This document shows, piece by piece, positions 1-11,875 of a stretch of 64,000 bases of DNA (the stretch's first letter is position 1; each line of letters opens with the position of its first letter). This DNA is from Straminergon stramineum (Eukaryota > Streptophyta > Bryopsida > Hypnales > Calliergonaceae): positions 4,404,501-4,468,500 of the forward strand of contig OY987273.1 in the NCBI GenBank assembly GCA_963920665.1, read 5' to 3'. Under the pieces are notes generated by a model. That model saw only the letters and a list, made by a program, of their open reading frames with translations, was not told the DNA's origin and did not search any database. A program made the translations under genes and the position numbers.

Positions 1-202
1 GTGTTTTGGGTGACGTGCCTCGATTTTTTGGAATGGATTTTTTGGGATGCCCAATGTAAGAAGCTCGTGTTTTGATGTCAAGAAAAACACCAACATGATG
101 TTTTTCTTGACATAAAAACACGAGCTTCTTGCATTGGGCATCCCAAAAAATCCATTCCAAAAAATCGAGGCACATCACCAAAAACACAAGGTTCCTATAG
201 TG
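1..202. mobile_element. CACTA-type foldback MITE, left tip outside window
   Basis: Two arms of about 90 bp (about 1-92 and 100-188) are near-perfect reverse complements, so the DNA could fold into one long hairpin. The right tip ends TCCTATAGTG, and TAGTG is the expected 3' tip of a CACTA element. The following CTA (203-205) would be the 3 bp target duplication, but the left tip lies before the window. No coding capacity is seen. A second element of this design, complete, lies at 45858-46062. Confidence 0.75.
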
Positions 203-249
203 CTATGATGGGAACAACTTTACTAACAAATAACCCCTTCTTTCTTTAG

Positions 250-1222
250 AACAAGCCCACGTTTGTGCATGGGATGCAATTCTGACAACAAACTCAATGC
301 CAATGAGGGGTAGAAATCCTTTCGGCAATGATGAAGGCATATGTATTCCAATGCTTGTGTTAGAACGGCAAACAAGATCTCCGATACCAACACGTGTTCC
401 TTTGAGCATGCCAAGAAATCTTTGAAGCATTGTCGAAGTAAGCGTGGGAAGTGCATGACTGAACAACAACAAGAGGCACCTCATGTTAATGCGCGTGAGG
501 ACGAGAAAATTCCCATTTCCGCAATAGTAAACTCATCAACCACTTGTACAACTAAGGCACTAGAGTATGACTTTGATGTGCCACTAAACTTAGTTATATA
601 CTGTAATTAGAATGTGCCTTTGAATCAAAGAGGAGGGATAGATGTGGCTACAATAAGAGGCCCGACCCCAACCCCTTCAACGAAGCCGCCTATGCATCAA
701 GGTCATGTACTGAACATTGATGAAGAAGTCCATGCATCAATTCCACAACCAACCCAACTGTCATTAATGTCCACCCGTGGACAATCATCAATGGAAGTGC
801 ATGGCTGTAAAAGTGGAAGGAGAGAACAGCGTATTAGGAGGATTGACGAGAAGGAACGGCGAAATCCTAAATGTCTGAACAAGGTAGTTCACCAATATAG
901 CATGGGGCCAAGGTGCTCCACACAAAGGATTGGGTAATCAAGTAGAGCAGGGCGACACCCTCAATCCAACCTTGATGGAACCATTGATGCATTGAGGCTT
1001 ACAAAATGACTAATGTGAATTCATGGTGTGGGTGGTGTAGATATTGAAGTGCAGAACTTGAATTCAAAGGTAGAATGTGGTAAGCAAATTGAACCAAAAA
1101 CAAGAGAGGATGATGAGAACGTGAGCTTGGGTGACAATAGGAATTCTAGTGAGCCACATGAAGATACGACCCTTGATGCTAATGAAGTGCGAAGTGATTT
1201 TGATTTCTTACCTAGTGATTAG
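250..1222 (+). pseudogene. decayed coding exon, product unknown
   Basis: One plus-strand frame runs from about 341 to 1222 (about 293 codons) and is broken only by a few in-frame stops (near 608, 935, 1008 and 1017). That is too continuous for chance in AT-rich DNA. The predicted protein is hydrophilic and rich in Ser, Asn, Glu and Arg, ending DFDFLPSD. A TTCTTTCTTTAG tract just before about 251 looks like a 3' splice site. The first ~170 bp after it read better in another frame, so one frameshift is likely near 420. No catalytic motif is recognised. It lies directly beside a CACTA MITE and may be the tail of a transposon accessory protein, but that is a guess. Confidence 0.4.
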
Positions 1223-2030
1223 ATGTTTAGCCATTAGTCCAAGTAGGAAAATAATGTTATGAGGATAAAGGGTCTGCCATAATTGTTTTGTAGTGCATAT
1301 TTGGAGTGGAAGTATATAGACTAGTAGATAATGTGTGAGTATGTTGTAGTGCTTCATTAGGCATGTTATAGTGAGACATATTCACTAATATAGTATGATT
1401 TGATTTTTATTCTTCAAGTGGTTGGTTTATTATTGTAGTTGTTTTATAGATCTACAATGATCCTACACCTTTTTTGGAGTCCCCTTCACCACAATATAAT
1501 CAATGTATATGAGTTCTTATTTTTATTATTGTAAATTTATTATTATCATTGTTATTTTTATAATTGTAGAATTGTTAAGCACTTTAGAGCCCGATACCTA
1601 TAGAAAATCTTTGTGCTTATGCAACATAATTCCCTAGATAATAGTGCTTAACACTATTACCAATGCCTAACACTATTATCTGGGGGAGACCCGCCTACTT
1701 AACGCAATGGAACTCCCTCACACACTAGCCCTCACATGATGGAAGGCCCTCATGTGAGGGTGTCCTACTATATGTTCTGCAATTTGTATTTCATTTGGAG
1801 AAAAAGAATTGTGTCCTAAACCTATAAAACTATAATATTGAAATCCTTGAATCATTTCACCATTATCTTTTTTGAGACCATTGCATACTTCAAAGCACCT
1901 AAGTATAAGCTCTTCACAATCAATTATGAATTAATGATATGTTACTTAAAGAGTGGCTAGGCTTTACTAAATTGGGACCAACCCCAAATCATACTTGAAT
2001 GCTTTACATGAAGCCGCCTCGATGACCCTA
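1223..2030. other. AT-rich non-coding stretch
   Basis: No coding frame or element boundary is seen. It holds a small hairpin at about 1731-1760 (CCTCACATGA paired with TCATGTGAGG) and a short direct repeat based on CTAACACTATTA near 1640-1680. Confidence 0.5.
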
Positions 2031-2540
2031 AATCCAAAGACCAGAAACGTAAAAACAAAATACCCTAAATCCAAAACCTGAAGTCACCTTCAAAGTCCAT
2101 ACCCGTGGTGGCTGAATAACCCGTAGTCATGAATAATTGGAGACATGGTTGCTGAAGAAACATAGTCATCTTGTTTCTTGGACCCGTGGTTGTCCATCAG
2201 ACCTCAAACCCGCAATTGCCTCTGAAGCCGTAGTCGCCCTCTTCTTCAAACGTGCGGTCGTCTAGATACCCAAAGTCACCCTAGATTTTAAACCCATAGC
2301 TACCATGGAAATTTGAGCTATGGTCACCCTATGTCTATCTGCATGCGCTTGAAGCGCATTTTGCCACTCTAGCTTCCATATCAATCTGCAAGGCTTGCCA
2401 CGTAGGCCAAATCCATTTACTACAGGGTAATTTTTTTTACCCTTATGCAATGGGATGTGTGACACCTTATCAACACGTTGTCTAGTATGTCATGCGAAGT
2501 CGGACATCTTACATGAAACGAAAACCTGAAAATATGTCCA
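2030..2540. repeat. CACTA-like subterminal repeat region, tip missing
   Basis: Degenerate copies of a CCCGTAGTCGCC-like motif recur between 2030 and 2300. The 2350-2540 part resembles 44620-44810, which lies just inside an intact CACTA right end. The order of motifs matches, but the terminal TAGTG piece is absent, so this is read as a truncated CACTA right end next to kinase-like unit A. Confidence 0.45.
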
Positions 2541-3117
2541 ACTAGACAACCCTGACTATAGGATCTTATACTAGACTAATGTCAGAATGTGTGGAAGAAA
2601 TTTCAAAAACTTTGAGCTCATAGAGTGTAAGGTATCTATATTTAAAGTGAAGATAGAAAATTTTGACACCTTGCTAGACTAGCTTTTTGGATTCTAATTT
2701 TCGGATTAATAAATTTTTGCAATTGTGATTTTGATTTTATAATTTTTCATATTGAACAATTCAGTTGAGAATCTAGAAGGCACAATGCAGCAAAAATACA
2801 TTTAAGTTTTACTCATAAAAAAATTGTTAAGTTGAAGTAGATTCAAGATTAAAGGAAAAAATGAAACATGAATAACTCTAAGATTGAATAGAAACACAAA
2901 ACATCAATAATCCCAATGGTGAGATTGTTCTAGCAAGCAAATTTAACCCTATGAAACAATTTCTCTTCCAAAAGAGTAAGAATTGCATTTAATAATCAAT
3001 CCTATAAATATTTTTTTCATTAAGATGCTAAAATTTGCCCCCCATAAAATACTATTAATAATTTCTTGCATTTTATTGAATTTTATTCCACGTTTTCGAG
3101 GCCTTTCAATCTTATAA

Positions 3118-3320
3118 ATGGTTTTCCATCCGCCTAATCAGATAGGCCTAACTGTGGTTGCATCATCACAATTGTCCAATGAGGTGGACGATTGGCGTCC
3201 GCCTGATCCAATGGTCAGGATGATATGGACGAGATCAGGCCCAGCCAATCGTCTGCTGCATCAAGGTCATTTGATTAGGTGGATGCGGACCAACCATCCA
3301 CACCCTATAAGAGAGGCGGA
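3118..3320 (+). promoter_or_regulatory. GTCC-rich upstream region of kinase unit A
   Basis: Repeated GTCCGCCTGATC-type and GTGGAC motifs in both orientations lie just upstream of the TATA box. The same region upstream of copy B (about 54240-54480) includes the near-palindrome GTGGACGCTAGTCGTCCAC. The frame open across 3118-3450 is judged to be a by-product of this repeat. Confidence 0.4.
3306..3311 (+). promoter_or_regulatory. TATA box of kinase unit A
   Basis: CCCTATAAGAG occurs here and, on the minus strand, at 54215-54220 in copy B. With the solo LTR removed, the TATA-to-ATG distance is about 205 bp in both copies. Conserved sequence and spacing support a real RNA polymerase II promoter. 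Confidence 0.6.
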
Positions 3321-3445
3321 CGGCTTGTCTACAATCATTTTTGCCTTGCTTCTTGTGTTTTACAAGTGTGGTGTAGAGAGCTTGGTGGTTTATCCTCCAT
3401 TTGCTCCTCTCTTGGTGAAGGCAAAAGTCTTATTTTGGGGGCCCC

Positions 3446-6400
3446 TTTGAGTGTTTTAAACTCTACCCTTTGAGTTAAGACTTGCACACAGGTTCTAGCA
3501 GCTTGTTTAATCAATTATCTTACGGTGTTTTTAATCTAAGTTCAATTCGGACCTTCCGAGCTATGGACACTTTGTTTATAATATCTTAATTGAACTCAAA
3601 TCATGTAAATCCTAAAACTATTGAACTATGGTTAACTACGTCAAATCTCTAATGAAAAGATGAATTCAAACTAAAATCAATCTAACCTAACTTGTAGAAT
3701 GTAAATTTTCCTTTCCAGAATGAATAAGCAAGTTCAATTTTGACTTTTCTAGTGAAATAAATAAATGGATGAATATTGACCCCTAAACTATCTCACAATA
3801 TTCATCCACCAATAAAAAATAGTAAAATTAATCAAAATAAATCCAAATTTTAGAGTTGAGTTGTTAATTATATAAACTAACTAATTCTAAAACTAAACCT
3901 AATTTGACCAATAATCAAAGAACTTCATCCAAATTAGGACCAAACTTCATCCAACCTTTTCCCACTTAAAATTAAAGTAATTTTTTAAATAAGAATAGAT
4001 TTTGGAATGCTCAAAAAATTCCCTAATTGATTTCTAATTCAAATGATTCCTTAAAGATTTTTGAAAGATTCTTTTTAATTATCTTCTAATCTAACTTAAA
4101 TCAAATTTTCTATTCTAAATTTATGATATTTATGATTTTTATGTTTTCTAAGATGAAAATTCAAAAATTACCTTTCTAACAAGGTAAAGCACCTAAAAAC
4201 TAGATTCCTAATGAAAAAATTATTAATGGATGAAATTTGTTTAAAAGTTTAATGAATTAAACTTCATTCATTAATTATTCTTAATCTAAGCGAACAATTG
4301 GAATTCTTAATTAATCTAAAATTTCTTAAACCCTCTAGAAATTCTAAGAATACCTTATTTGATTCTTTTGGATGAAAATATTAAATTTTCATCCAAAATT
4401 CAAAGAAAATTCATCTAATTGTAAATAGTTAAAATTTTTTATTATTTTCTCAATTAAAATCTAATTTGAAATTTATGAAGGTAATTTTTTAATTTTATTT
4501 TAATTTTTCTAATTTTTATTCTATTGAGCGAATTTTTGAATCAACTTGAAAAGCAAAACATAAGCAAACTAAGTGTTCTAATCTAATTGAAAATCTCCTT
4601 CCGTGGTAATTCTAAAGGAAAAACTAATCTAAATTTTGGTTTTTTCTACTAGTACTAAGGATTTTTTCAAGAATTCAAACTAAAGAATTTTGGCTACTTT
4701 TCTCTAATGAAATCAATTGATCCAAATTATTACCACATGCAAGGGCAATTTTCAAACATGCAAAGAAAAAGGTTTCTTTCATGGTTTTAAGTACTTAAAT
4801 ACTTAGAACCACCTTGGAAAAGAATCAATTTTGAAAAGCTCCATCATACGTAGGCAATTCCAATTTTTCCCAAGATAATTTTAACTTTGATAAATTAGAG
4901 CTTCATTGTGTAGGGGCAACCCTAAACATACACAGTGTCAATGGACAAATAATAGTATTTTGAAAGTTTAATCTTTAGAGGAGGTATACGTAATAGTGTT
5001 TAACCGAACATTAAAGACTAATTTCTCAAAATTTCAATAATAATCATAAATCAATTGCTAAAGGAAGTATACATGACAATGTTTAAACCAAACTTTAACA
5101 ATTAAGTCCCAATTTTTGTTATACAACAAATTTTGGGCTAGAATTAGTCTAACACACTTTTGGCAAAGTCAAGATTTTCTACTTTAAGCATAGTACTACC
5201 AAATGTTGTTTGACTACTACAATATGTTAGATTTTAGAAATTTAAAATAAATTAGAGTTTGGAGGTTTATTCCTTTCAAAACTCTCATATAACTAGGAAA
5301 TGAAGGTTTAGCCTCTAAAAACTTAAGAATAAATGAAATAGAAATCACTTTGAAGGGACCCTCTCATCCTTCAAAGTGTGCAAATGAAAAGATAGAATGA
5401 AATTGGGTTGGATCTTGATCGCAATCAATGCTTTGATCTTGCCGGTAATACGAAATAAATGAAAGCAAAAATTAGTTATAAGAATGAGGGTACCTACAAT
5501 CTCAAGAGGGGGGCCTTTTATACTTGTCCCAAGCCCCTCTTTGGTAAGTTGTCAATGGAAAACATTTACTTTCAATCTCTAAATATTTGTTAAACTATCC
5601 TAAAGTATTTTTTGAATAATCTTTGTTTAATGGAAGAATTCTCTAGAACTCTCTCTATTTAGCTAATAAATCTTGGCTAAATCAAATCCAATATCTTTTC
5701 CCAAAGATATTTTGAAAAAATCCCTAACCAACCTAAATATTTTGATAATTAATCCAAAATTATTTCTAAATTGACTTTCTTTAGACCAAAAATTGTTAGT
5801 TAAACACGAAAACAGATCTTGACCAAATCCAATATTTAATTTTCCAAAAGATATTTTCAAAATTCATTTTGAATTACCGCAAATTACAACTAAAAAGTCA
5901 AACTAAGAGCTAATCCTCTCTATCTCTTAGGAAATAGCTCAAATCAAAAACGAAATTAAGCCATTGCATTTGGAAGACCCCAACTAGTCTAAACGACCTC
6001 TTAATCCTCCGTCCTAGGCCATTTGTACATGTAAAATTAACTTATGGTAATTCCAAAGAAAAGTCAAAACTTAAACTTTTGAAATTTGTCTCTTTTGAGG
6101 AAACTATTTGGCCAAGGTTGCTTAGAATGTTAATAAGAGTATAGAAAGACCCTTTATTTGTTCCAATCGGACATCGTGAGCTCTTGGCACGTCAGTTAAC
6201 TTGCCGCCAAGTTATAAATTCTATAAAAGTTCAATGTCATTGCCAATTCTAGCACACGGGAATGTCAAAATATCTTCAAACTTTGTGGGGCACTTTATTA
6301 GTACACAAAACTCCATCCTAATTTTTAGTGGGATTTTATTGCAACATGAGTAATTTCTAGGAATTTACGACCATGTTTAAAGGCAGTTGACTTCCCACAG

Positions 6401-7096
6401 AGTTATTGTGAATATTTTAGAAACATTCGAAATTTTTTGAGTAGCATCTAAGAAACTCCTAAAATCAAAGTACAACATGACATGTTACTTTTCACTATTC
6501 ATAGAGAAAATAAAATTAGCAATTCTCTTTTAATTTCCATAAGAGGGGGAAATCATTCTTCTATTGGGGAATTTTGAGACAATTGACTCCAATGACGGCT
6601 CTTGGCATGACTTCATAATAAAAGCACCTTTCTTCATGCTTCAGATGCTCTTTTTTCACCTTATTAGCGATTTTGGTTCAATCTTCTACAAGTTACCTGC
6701 AAATAAAAATTTATCAATTCAAATTCTTTACGAATTGGATGGTGACCTATACTAGATTCTCTAGACCTAAAATAGACCTATCTAGTGTGCCACATGCATT
6801 TGCAAGATTGGTTTAGCATGGACAAAACACTAGGACTAGCTAATACTCTAACCCTTATTTCTCTCAAAAACACTTAAATGACCTTTCAAACTCTCAAGTA
6901 GGTACTAGAAGTAGAAAATTGGAGTATTTTAGATACTTTATATTTCTAGGATGACCCCTCATTGTATTGGTAGGGACTTCTACAAAATACCACTTTAACA
7001 CTTTTTTTATGTCATTTTTCACATAAATACACAAAAAATCTAACAAAAACAAAAAAACAAAACTTTCAATTCTAAATGCCAACTTGAGGGCTCACA
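3446..7096 (-). mobile_element. solo LTR 1, 3.65 kb
   Basis: The unit begins TTTGAGTG (TGTGAGTG in the sister copy at 30195) and ends GGGCTCACA. It is flanked by the exact 5 bp duplication GCCCC (3441-3445 and 7097-7101). Copy B of the kinase unit lacks it, giving an empty site. No coding capacity is seen. A TATA box on the minus strand at 5514-5522 sets the orientation: U3 on the right (about 1.58 kb), R and U5 on the left (about 1.9 kb). TG..CA tips, a 5 bp duplication, no genes and an internal promoter are the signature of a solo LTR of an LTR retrotransposon. Against the 4.68 kb sister it lacks about 1.2 kb centred near 4330-4450. Confidence 0.85.
5514..5522 (-). promoter_or_regulatory. 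LTR TATA box
   Basis: TATAAAAGG on the minus strand, in the context TATAAAAGGCCC. It is conserved at 33294-33302 in solo LTR 2 and, as TATATAAGG, at 40152-40160 in the diverged relative. Confidence 0.65.
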
Positions 7097-7171
7097 GCCC
7101 CCTTCTCACTATTTTTTTGTAGTAGTAGTGTAATTTTGAATTACAAATCATTTTTACTAAAATTTATAACA

Positions 7172-8455
7172 ATGCCAAGACCGAAGAAGGCTATGAAAGG
7201 AAAGCAAGTGGTACAAGAAAGGGTACCAAACAAGGTGGTAGCTAAGGAAATTCCCTCCAATGCATGGAAAGCATTCATGATCAAATGCATTGCTGAATTC
7301 TATGAGGCTAAAACCATTGTGTCCCTTGACACAAAATATATAAGATATCAAGAGGAGTAACCACAAAAATTCAAGGTGGATATAATGTAGAGGATGTTGG
7401 ATGCCTTGAACATTCTGCAATGGCATCATGAAACGAAGAAGAGGGGCTTCAACAAATGTTTAGAGAACAAGGTGCATAATGCATTGTAGATCGTTGATGT
7501 GATCCTAGTCAACTATGGCAAGCAACACTATGCAAATGATGAAGCCTTTGAGCAAGTCATTCTTAAAGCTCAATTGTTTATTGGCCGAGTGTTCTCCATT
7601 TGCAAAGAGGCGGAATAGGTGAGGATCATTGGGTTGGTGGACTAGCAATGAGGGACTTGCTGAATTGGATAGGGATAGATGCCATCTCATAGTGCTTCTA
7701 GTCACAGTACGAGTGATTCCTCGAGATGGCTTAATCATCAAGGACAAATATCCAATGATTCAGAGGGTCCGAATTGAAGGATGTCCAAGGATAGCTTCGT
7801 AGTGGAAATTCATGACAAAGATATCTAACCACCATGCCATGCAACCTCAACTTGCAAAGTTGGAACACTAAAATGAATCAATGGCAAGGAGGATTCCATA
7901 TTCTAAAGTTATACGGTTTGTTGCAGTTCATGCAAGAACAAATGAAGGATATTTATATTGGTGGAACAATGGAACACTTCGGCAAATGCTAGACATGGAT
8001 AATGATTATCTAGACAACATATATGTTCGGTTGCAATATTCCAATCCAACGGAGTTAGATGTAATAAAGGCTTACCATCTTGCTCGATTTCGGAAGAAGC
8101 GCACTGAACTTGCTTGGGCATTGGTTCACATCATGAATGCGGTGCATCTTGCTGGACATCTACACAACGATATTTCTCTAAACAACATCATATTCCATTT
8201 TCCTATATGCGATTGGTAAAATTGCTCAAAGGATGAATGAGCAATGCATGTTAGAGGACTACAACAAGTTGCAACGGGAAACAAATGCAATGGCCATGTT
8301 TAGCCACCACCAATTGGGAATTGTGTTTCACCAATACTTGGACCGGCTTTGTCAAAGAAGTGATGGTCATCGGGGTGGTTTGGCCCACATCATCAATCGG
8401 TTCACTAGCCAATTCAATTGGCCTATGCCGGATGAACACTTCCAACATTCATATT
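7172..8455 (+). pseudogene. protein kinase-like pseudogene A
   Basis: The frame opens with MPRPKK, matching copy B (MPRAKK), after an N-terminal region of about 170 residues shared with B. The kinase part includes YLYWWNNGTL, the catalytic loop HNDISLNN (HRD changed to HND, with the loop Asn kept) and ICDW in the place of DFG. Stops fall near 7358, 7388, 7486 and 7616, with frameshifts after about 7590, so it is dead. About 190 bp present in B are missing at 8206-8217; the junction carries a short GATTGG-like homology. The family resembles divergent eukaryotic protein kinases; substrate and function are unknown. The solo LTR at 3446-7096 lies in its 5' untranslated region. Confidence 0.7.
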
Positions 8456-9180
8456 AGTAATATAGTGCAAGAGTGCACTATATAGAGTTTTATAAATATT
8501 TAATAAATGTAGAACTTCGGATTTATGCATGTAGATTGCTTAATATCTATGGACCTCTAGAATATGCCAATATATGCAAGATTGGACATACATTTTGAAT
8601 TGTTTAATGTATTTGAATTGCTAATGAATGAATACCAATTTTTGTCATATGAAATATATCTTTTGTTTGAATTCAAAGTACAAAATTTCTTCTTGAATCT
8701 AGATGGATATTGAGTTGGTAAGCATGTAAGACAAATTGTTAATTGTATGATGTATGGGTGTAAAATTTTAGTGTGTCCTATTTTATTTGGAAAAAGTCTT
8801 GAAAAAAGATAGTTATAATATGAAATTACTTGGACCCTCTTAGAAGTTGTGTTCGAACGATTTCATTGATATTTGAATTATAATGATGAACTCCTTCAAC
8901 AATTGTGGTTTTCAATTTTTTGTGTTTATACTTATAATGTATCAACCATCAAGAGACCTTAATTCTTCACTATAAAGAATTTTAAAGTAACTTACAAAGA
9001 AAATTTATTTGAAAAAGGAAGTTGTGCCTTATTTATCAAAAATCCTCAAAATCAAACATTCTTCCTTTTTGCTTTCATCATGTAATTTTGAGATTCAATT
9101 GTCTTTCACTTTCTTTTTTAAGAATATTTCCCTTGAGTACATGATTATATTTATTAACCTAAAAAAATTCTACCATTATT
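8456..9180 (+). other. 3' flank of kinase unit A
   Basis: AT-rich and non-coding. It is homologous to the reverse complement of 51799-52512 plus 51130-51150, downstream of kinase copy B. It supplies the empty site, a single TTAA near 9160, for the TTAA-flanked MITE found in B. Confidence 0.55.
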
Positions 9181-9440
9181 CATGAAGTGGACGGCCTTGT
9201 GGATTGAGAAGGAAACTCCTGGATACGTGGACATGCGGTCAAGTGGACAGCCAACTAGACTCTCACACCGGAAGGTAGACGAACTCATCAACTGGAGGAT
9301 GGATTGCTTGATGCGTAGATAGGTTGCAGAAGTGGTGTTCGACATCGCGGATTGGCTCTCAAAAAGGCAAATGGAGTCGCAGATAGCCCTTAGGGGACGG
9401 GCTAGGAAGCGGATGGCGATGCGGATGAGGTAAGAAAATT
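9180..9440 (-). repeat. GTCCGC-rich tandem repeat
   Basis: On the minus strand, short degenerate units built on CCGTCCGC, CCATCTGC and CCTATCCAC repeat about every 20-25 bp. The homologous block in copy B (50790-51125) is longer. Open frames across it are by-products of the repeat. Confidence 0.55.
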
Positions 9441-9545
9441 ACCCCTTGGTGGAAATGCAAAAATTGAATGTCACAAGACATCCATAGGGGGGGTGTCTTC
9501 AAACGTCGAACGTTCGGACCCTTGTGGATAAGTCTGGACGCCTTA

Positions 9546-11133
9546 TCAACCCTGGAGGATGGAGTCACGAAAGACGAATTCGGGTGGTTTCATGAACCAT
9601 GGTTTATCCATGAGGAGATCCACCACTTGCGCACATGTTGGTCTTCTATTAACAACAAGATCAACTCGTTTACGTAACTTCATGGCAAAGTACCTTGATG
9701 ACTCATGATTTCTAAATAAATCCTTGTCATATTCAACCATGTGTTCTATATTCATGCTTTGGGTCAACTTTCCAATCGAATACAAGTCAAATTTCATTGA
9801 ATATTTGTAGGTCGCTTTCATCACTTCTAGACTCATTTCTGAATGCTCTAGCCTAAATACATAGAACAGCTCTAAAGCTGCCACCAACAGCCCACCTTCT
9901 CAACATCAACTTTTTCTGGTTTTTGATATCCAAAATTTAAGGGAGTTCCTTCTTAAATACAACTTGCAATTCCCCAATTACAAATCCCAATGTTGCTCTC
10001 TTCATTTGAGAAGGGGGGACATGCAACAATATGTTCACGAGTGACAAGTCATTGTGTAGTGCCCATGCATTGTGTACAAGACTTGTCATATAAACTAGGG
10101 CCCATGCCAACTTCGCCTTGTGTCTTTGGAAGAGGCTAATTTTTTTGGTTGCTGGCTTGCAAGTTGCTTCACCAACTTGATTTCATGCCATTCTGCATGC
10201 GGCACCACCATCTCATTCAAATGAAGAAACTCTTTAAAATTACCACCATTCCACCACAAAGTGTATGCTTCCATTGTTTGGTTGTGGACAATCAAGAGTT
10301 TAATAATAGCCGAATGATTGAATGGGCAAACTAAGGCCTCCATTGACCGCTCTACCCTTGCATCGTGTTTGTTCCTTTGCTTTGACAATTTTCCCTCAAA
10401 ATGTACATATGTTGGGATTGTAAACATCCTTGCAATGCGTACCTTGCGCACCTTGGCATATCCTCCTTGACGGTCAAATCCGATAAATTGGACCACCTTT
10501 GCCTCTGAGTAGACCTACATGATACATGATCCAATATCTCTAATAAATATAGCCTTCAAAGGATACATTTGCCACTCCATACCCCTAGCTTCAGACCTTG
10601 AGAATCTTCTTGCTATAGCTTGCCACCAATCCATCTTCTCAAGAAATTCCTAGGCTCTATCTGTTTCTCCAAATCCAAGCATTACAAGTCACAACTCAAG
10701 GATCAATTTCTTGGTGTTTAGTATGCCAACTTCTACACAATTTCCAATCCAAATTTGTCATTGGTTGAAATGCACTTCATCCATATCTACATAGTCTGAA
10801 GATTCCTTGCACTTCCTTGTAATGAAGTCCTCCAACTCGTCCTTCAAGGAATGGATGCCTACTTCTTTATTTCTCAAGTATTTCCTCTCCAAATATTGTA
10901 CACTTTTTTCCTCATACCATTGCAGGCAAGCTCATGCGTATAGGTCATATATCATGTTGAAGGGTAGGTAGGGTCTTTGTTATGTGCTGGCTTGGACTTC
11001 TGTGTCTTCGATGATCCTATGCCCCAATTGCTTCATTTGTAGTTATATCTACAAGAAATGCAACAGAATTGTGAAGGTCCTTGTTCCAAATGGATATTTG
11101 TCCTGTACTACTCCCTTCCTTTGAAGTAGACAT
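9546..11133 (-). pseudogene. protein kinase-like pseudogene C
   Basis: One minus-strand frame, broken by a few stops and two or three frameshifts, reads from MSTSKEG (ATG at 11133) to about 9546. An N-terminal region (QWYEEKSVQYLERKY and after) precedes the kinase lobes: a glycine loop in the region of GFDRQGGYAKV (near 10480), YTLWWNGGNF, a catalytic loop HNDLSLVNILLH (near 10045), IGICNWGIA replacing DFG (near 9985), and a C-lobe with YSIGKL and RPTCAQVVDLL (near 9600). It belongs to the same divergent family as A and B but is clearly more distant and lies in opposite orientation to A. HND and NWG recur in more than one copy, so they are probably family traits and not random decay. The activity of such kinases cannot be judged. 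Confidence 0.7.
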
Positions 11134-11376
11134 GGTCCTTTTTTGAAAAAGGAGGTATTCTTGACTTGAACTTTGTAAGTGAAAAGGGCAAAAACTTCTA
11201 CTTTTCACGTCACCTTGGTCTATGAGCATGCATTCAGCCACTTCGAGGGGGATGAAAGCCAATGCACAAGACCAAGAGTGGCGACCGTATACCTAGGCAA
11301 TTGCTTAGGTACTAGAGGTCACTTTGGGGCACACATGAATTTGGCGTGTGTGACTTGGGCGACCGCGGGTATAGAA

Positions 11377-11800
11377 CACTACAAGAAAACGGGTTTTTTA
11401 TGACTACAAAAATATGACTGAGGATGACTGGTAAGCATGGAAGGGATGCGACTACAGGTTCTAGAGGCACTTGTGAGTCCAAGCAACCACTGGTTTTGGG
11501 GTGACTATTGGTATAGGGGGCACGTGTATGTTTGGGGCGACTGCTTTTGTTGGGTGATTGCAGGTCCGTTTGGGTAGGCTCCTAATATAGGAAATTACTT
11601 TAAGTCTTGTTCTTCACATATCTGACCATACGATCTTATAGTAGACTACAAAGAGAATTTTGTAGAAGATATATCATAAATTTCCTCTATCTACATTGTA
11701 CAATATTTGCATTGAAGGTGAAGGATACAAGTTTATTGTCACCTTGTTCAAGTAAAAATTTTGACTTGGACCATTCTTACTTGAATATTTATACTCTACC
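11377..11800 (+). mobile_element. CACTA left terminus
   Basis: CACTACAAGAAAACGGG begins at 11377 and is followed by TATGACT and GGCGACT subterminal repeats (to about 11570). GAA (11374-11376) would be the target duplication. No matching right tip was found in the window. GGCGACC-type repeats also lie on the other side of the tip (11270-11370), so two such elements may abut here. Confidence 0.5.
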
Positions 11801-11875
11801 CATTTTGAATTCCTAATTTCTTATTCATCCTCGATACAGTGCAAACTTTGGATGACCAATATGCAGTGTCCCTCT

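Larger units (their letters stand above)
2540..9500 (+). repeat. kinase-like repeat unit A with conserved flanks
   Basis: The region is homologous, in inverted orientation, to kinase-like unit B (50740-64000). Shared parts are a ~600 bp upstream flank (2540-3118), a GTCC-rich segment with a TATA box (3118-3445), the kinase-like frame (7172-8455), a 3' flank (8456-9180) and a GTCCGC-rich array (9180-9440). Homology covers flanks as well as the gene, so the whole unit was duplicated. Tips were not identified: similarity fades near 2540 and 9500. A 3.65 kb solo LTR interrupts this copy. Confidence 0.6.

Noticed and set aside
203..484. 93-codon minus-strand frame
   Set aside because: Antisense of the plus-strand decayed exon, which has the better continuity and a 3' splice site.
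3118..3450. 110-codon frame upstream of kinase A
   Set aside because: Spans the GTCC-rich promoter and TATA box conserved in copy B; codons are not conserved between copies.
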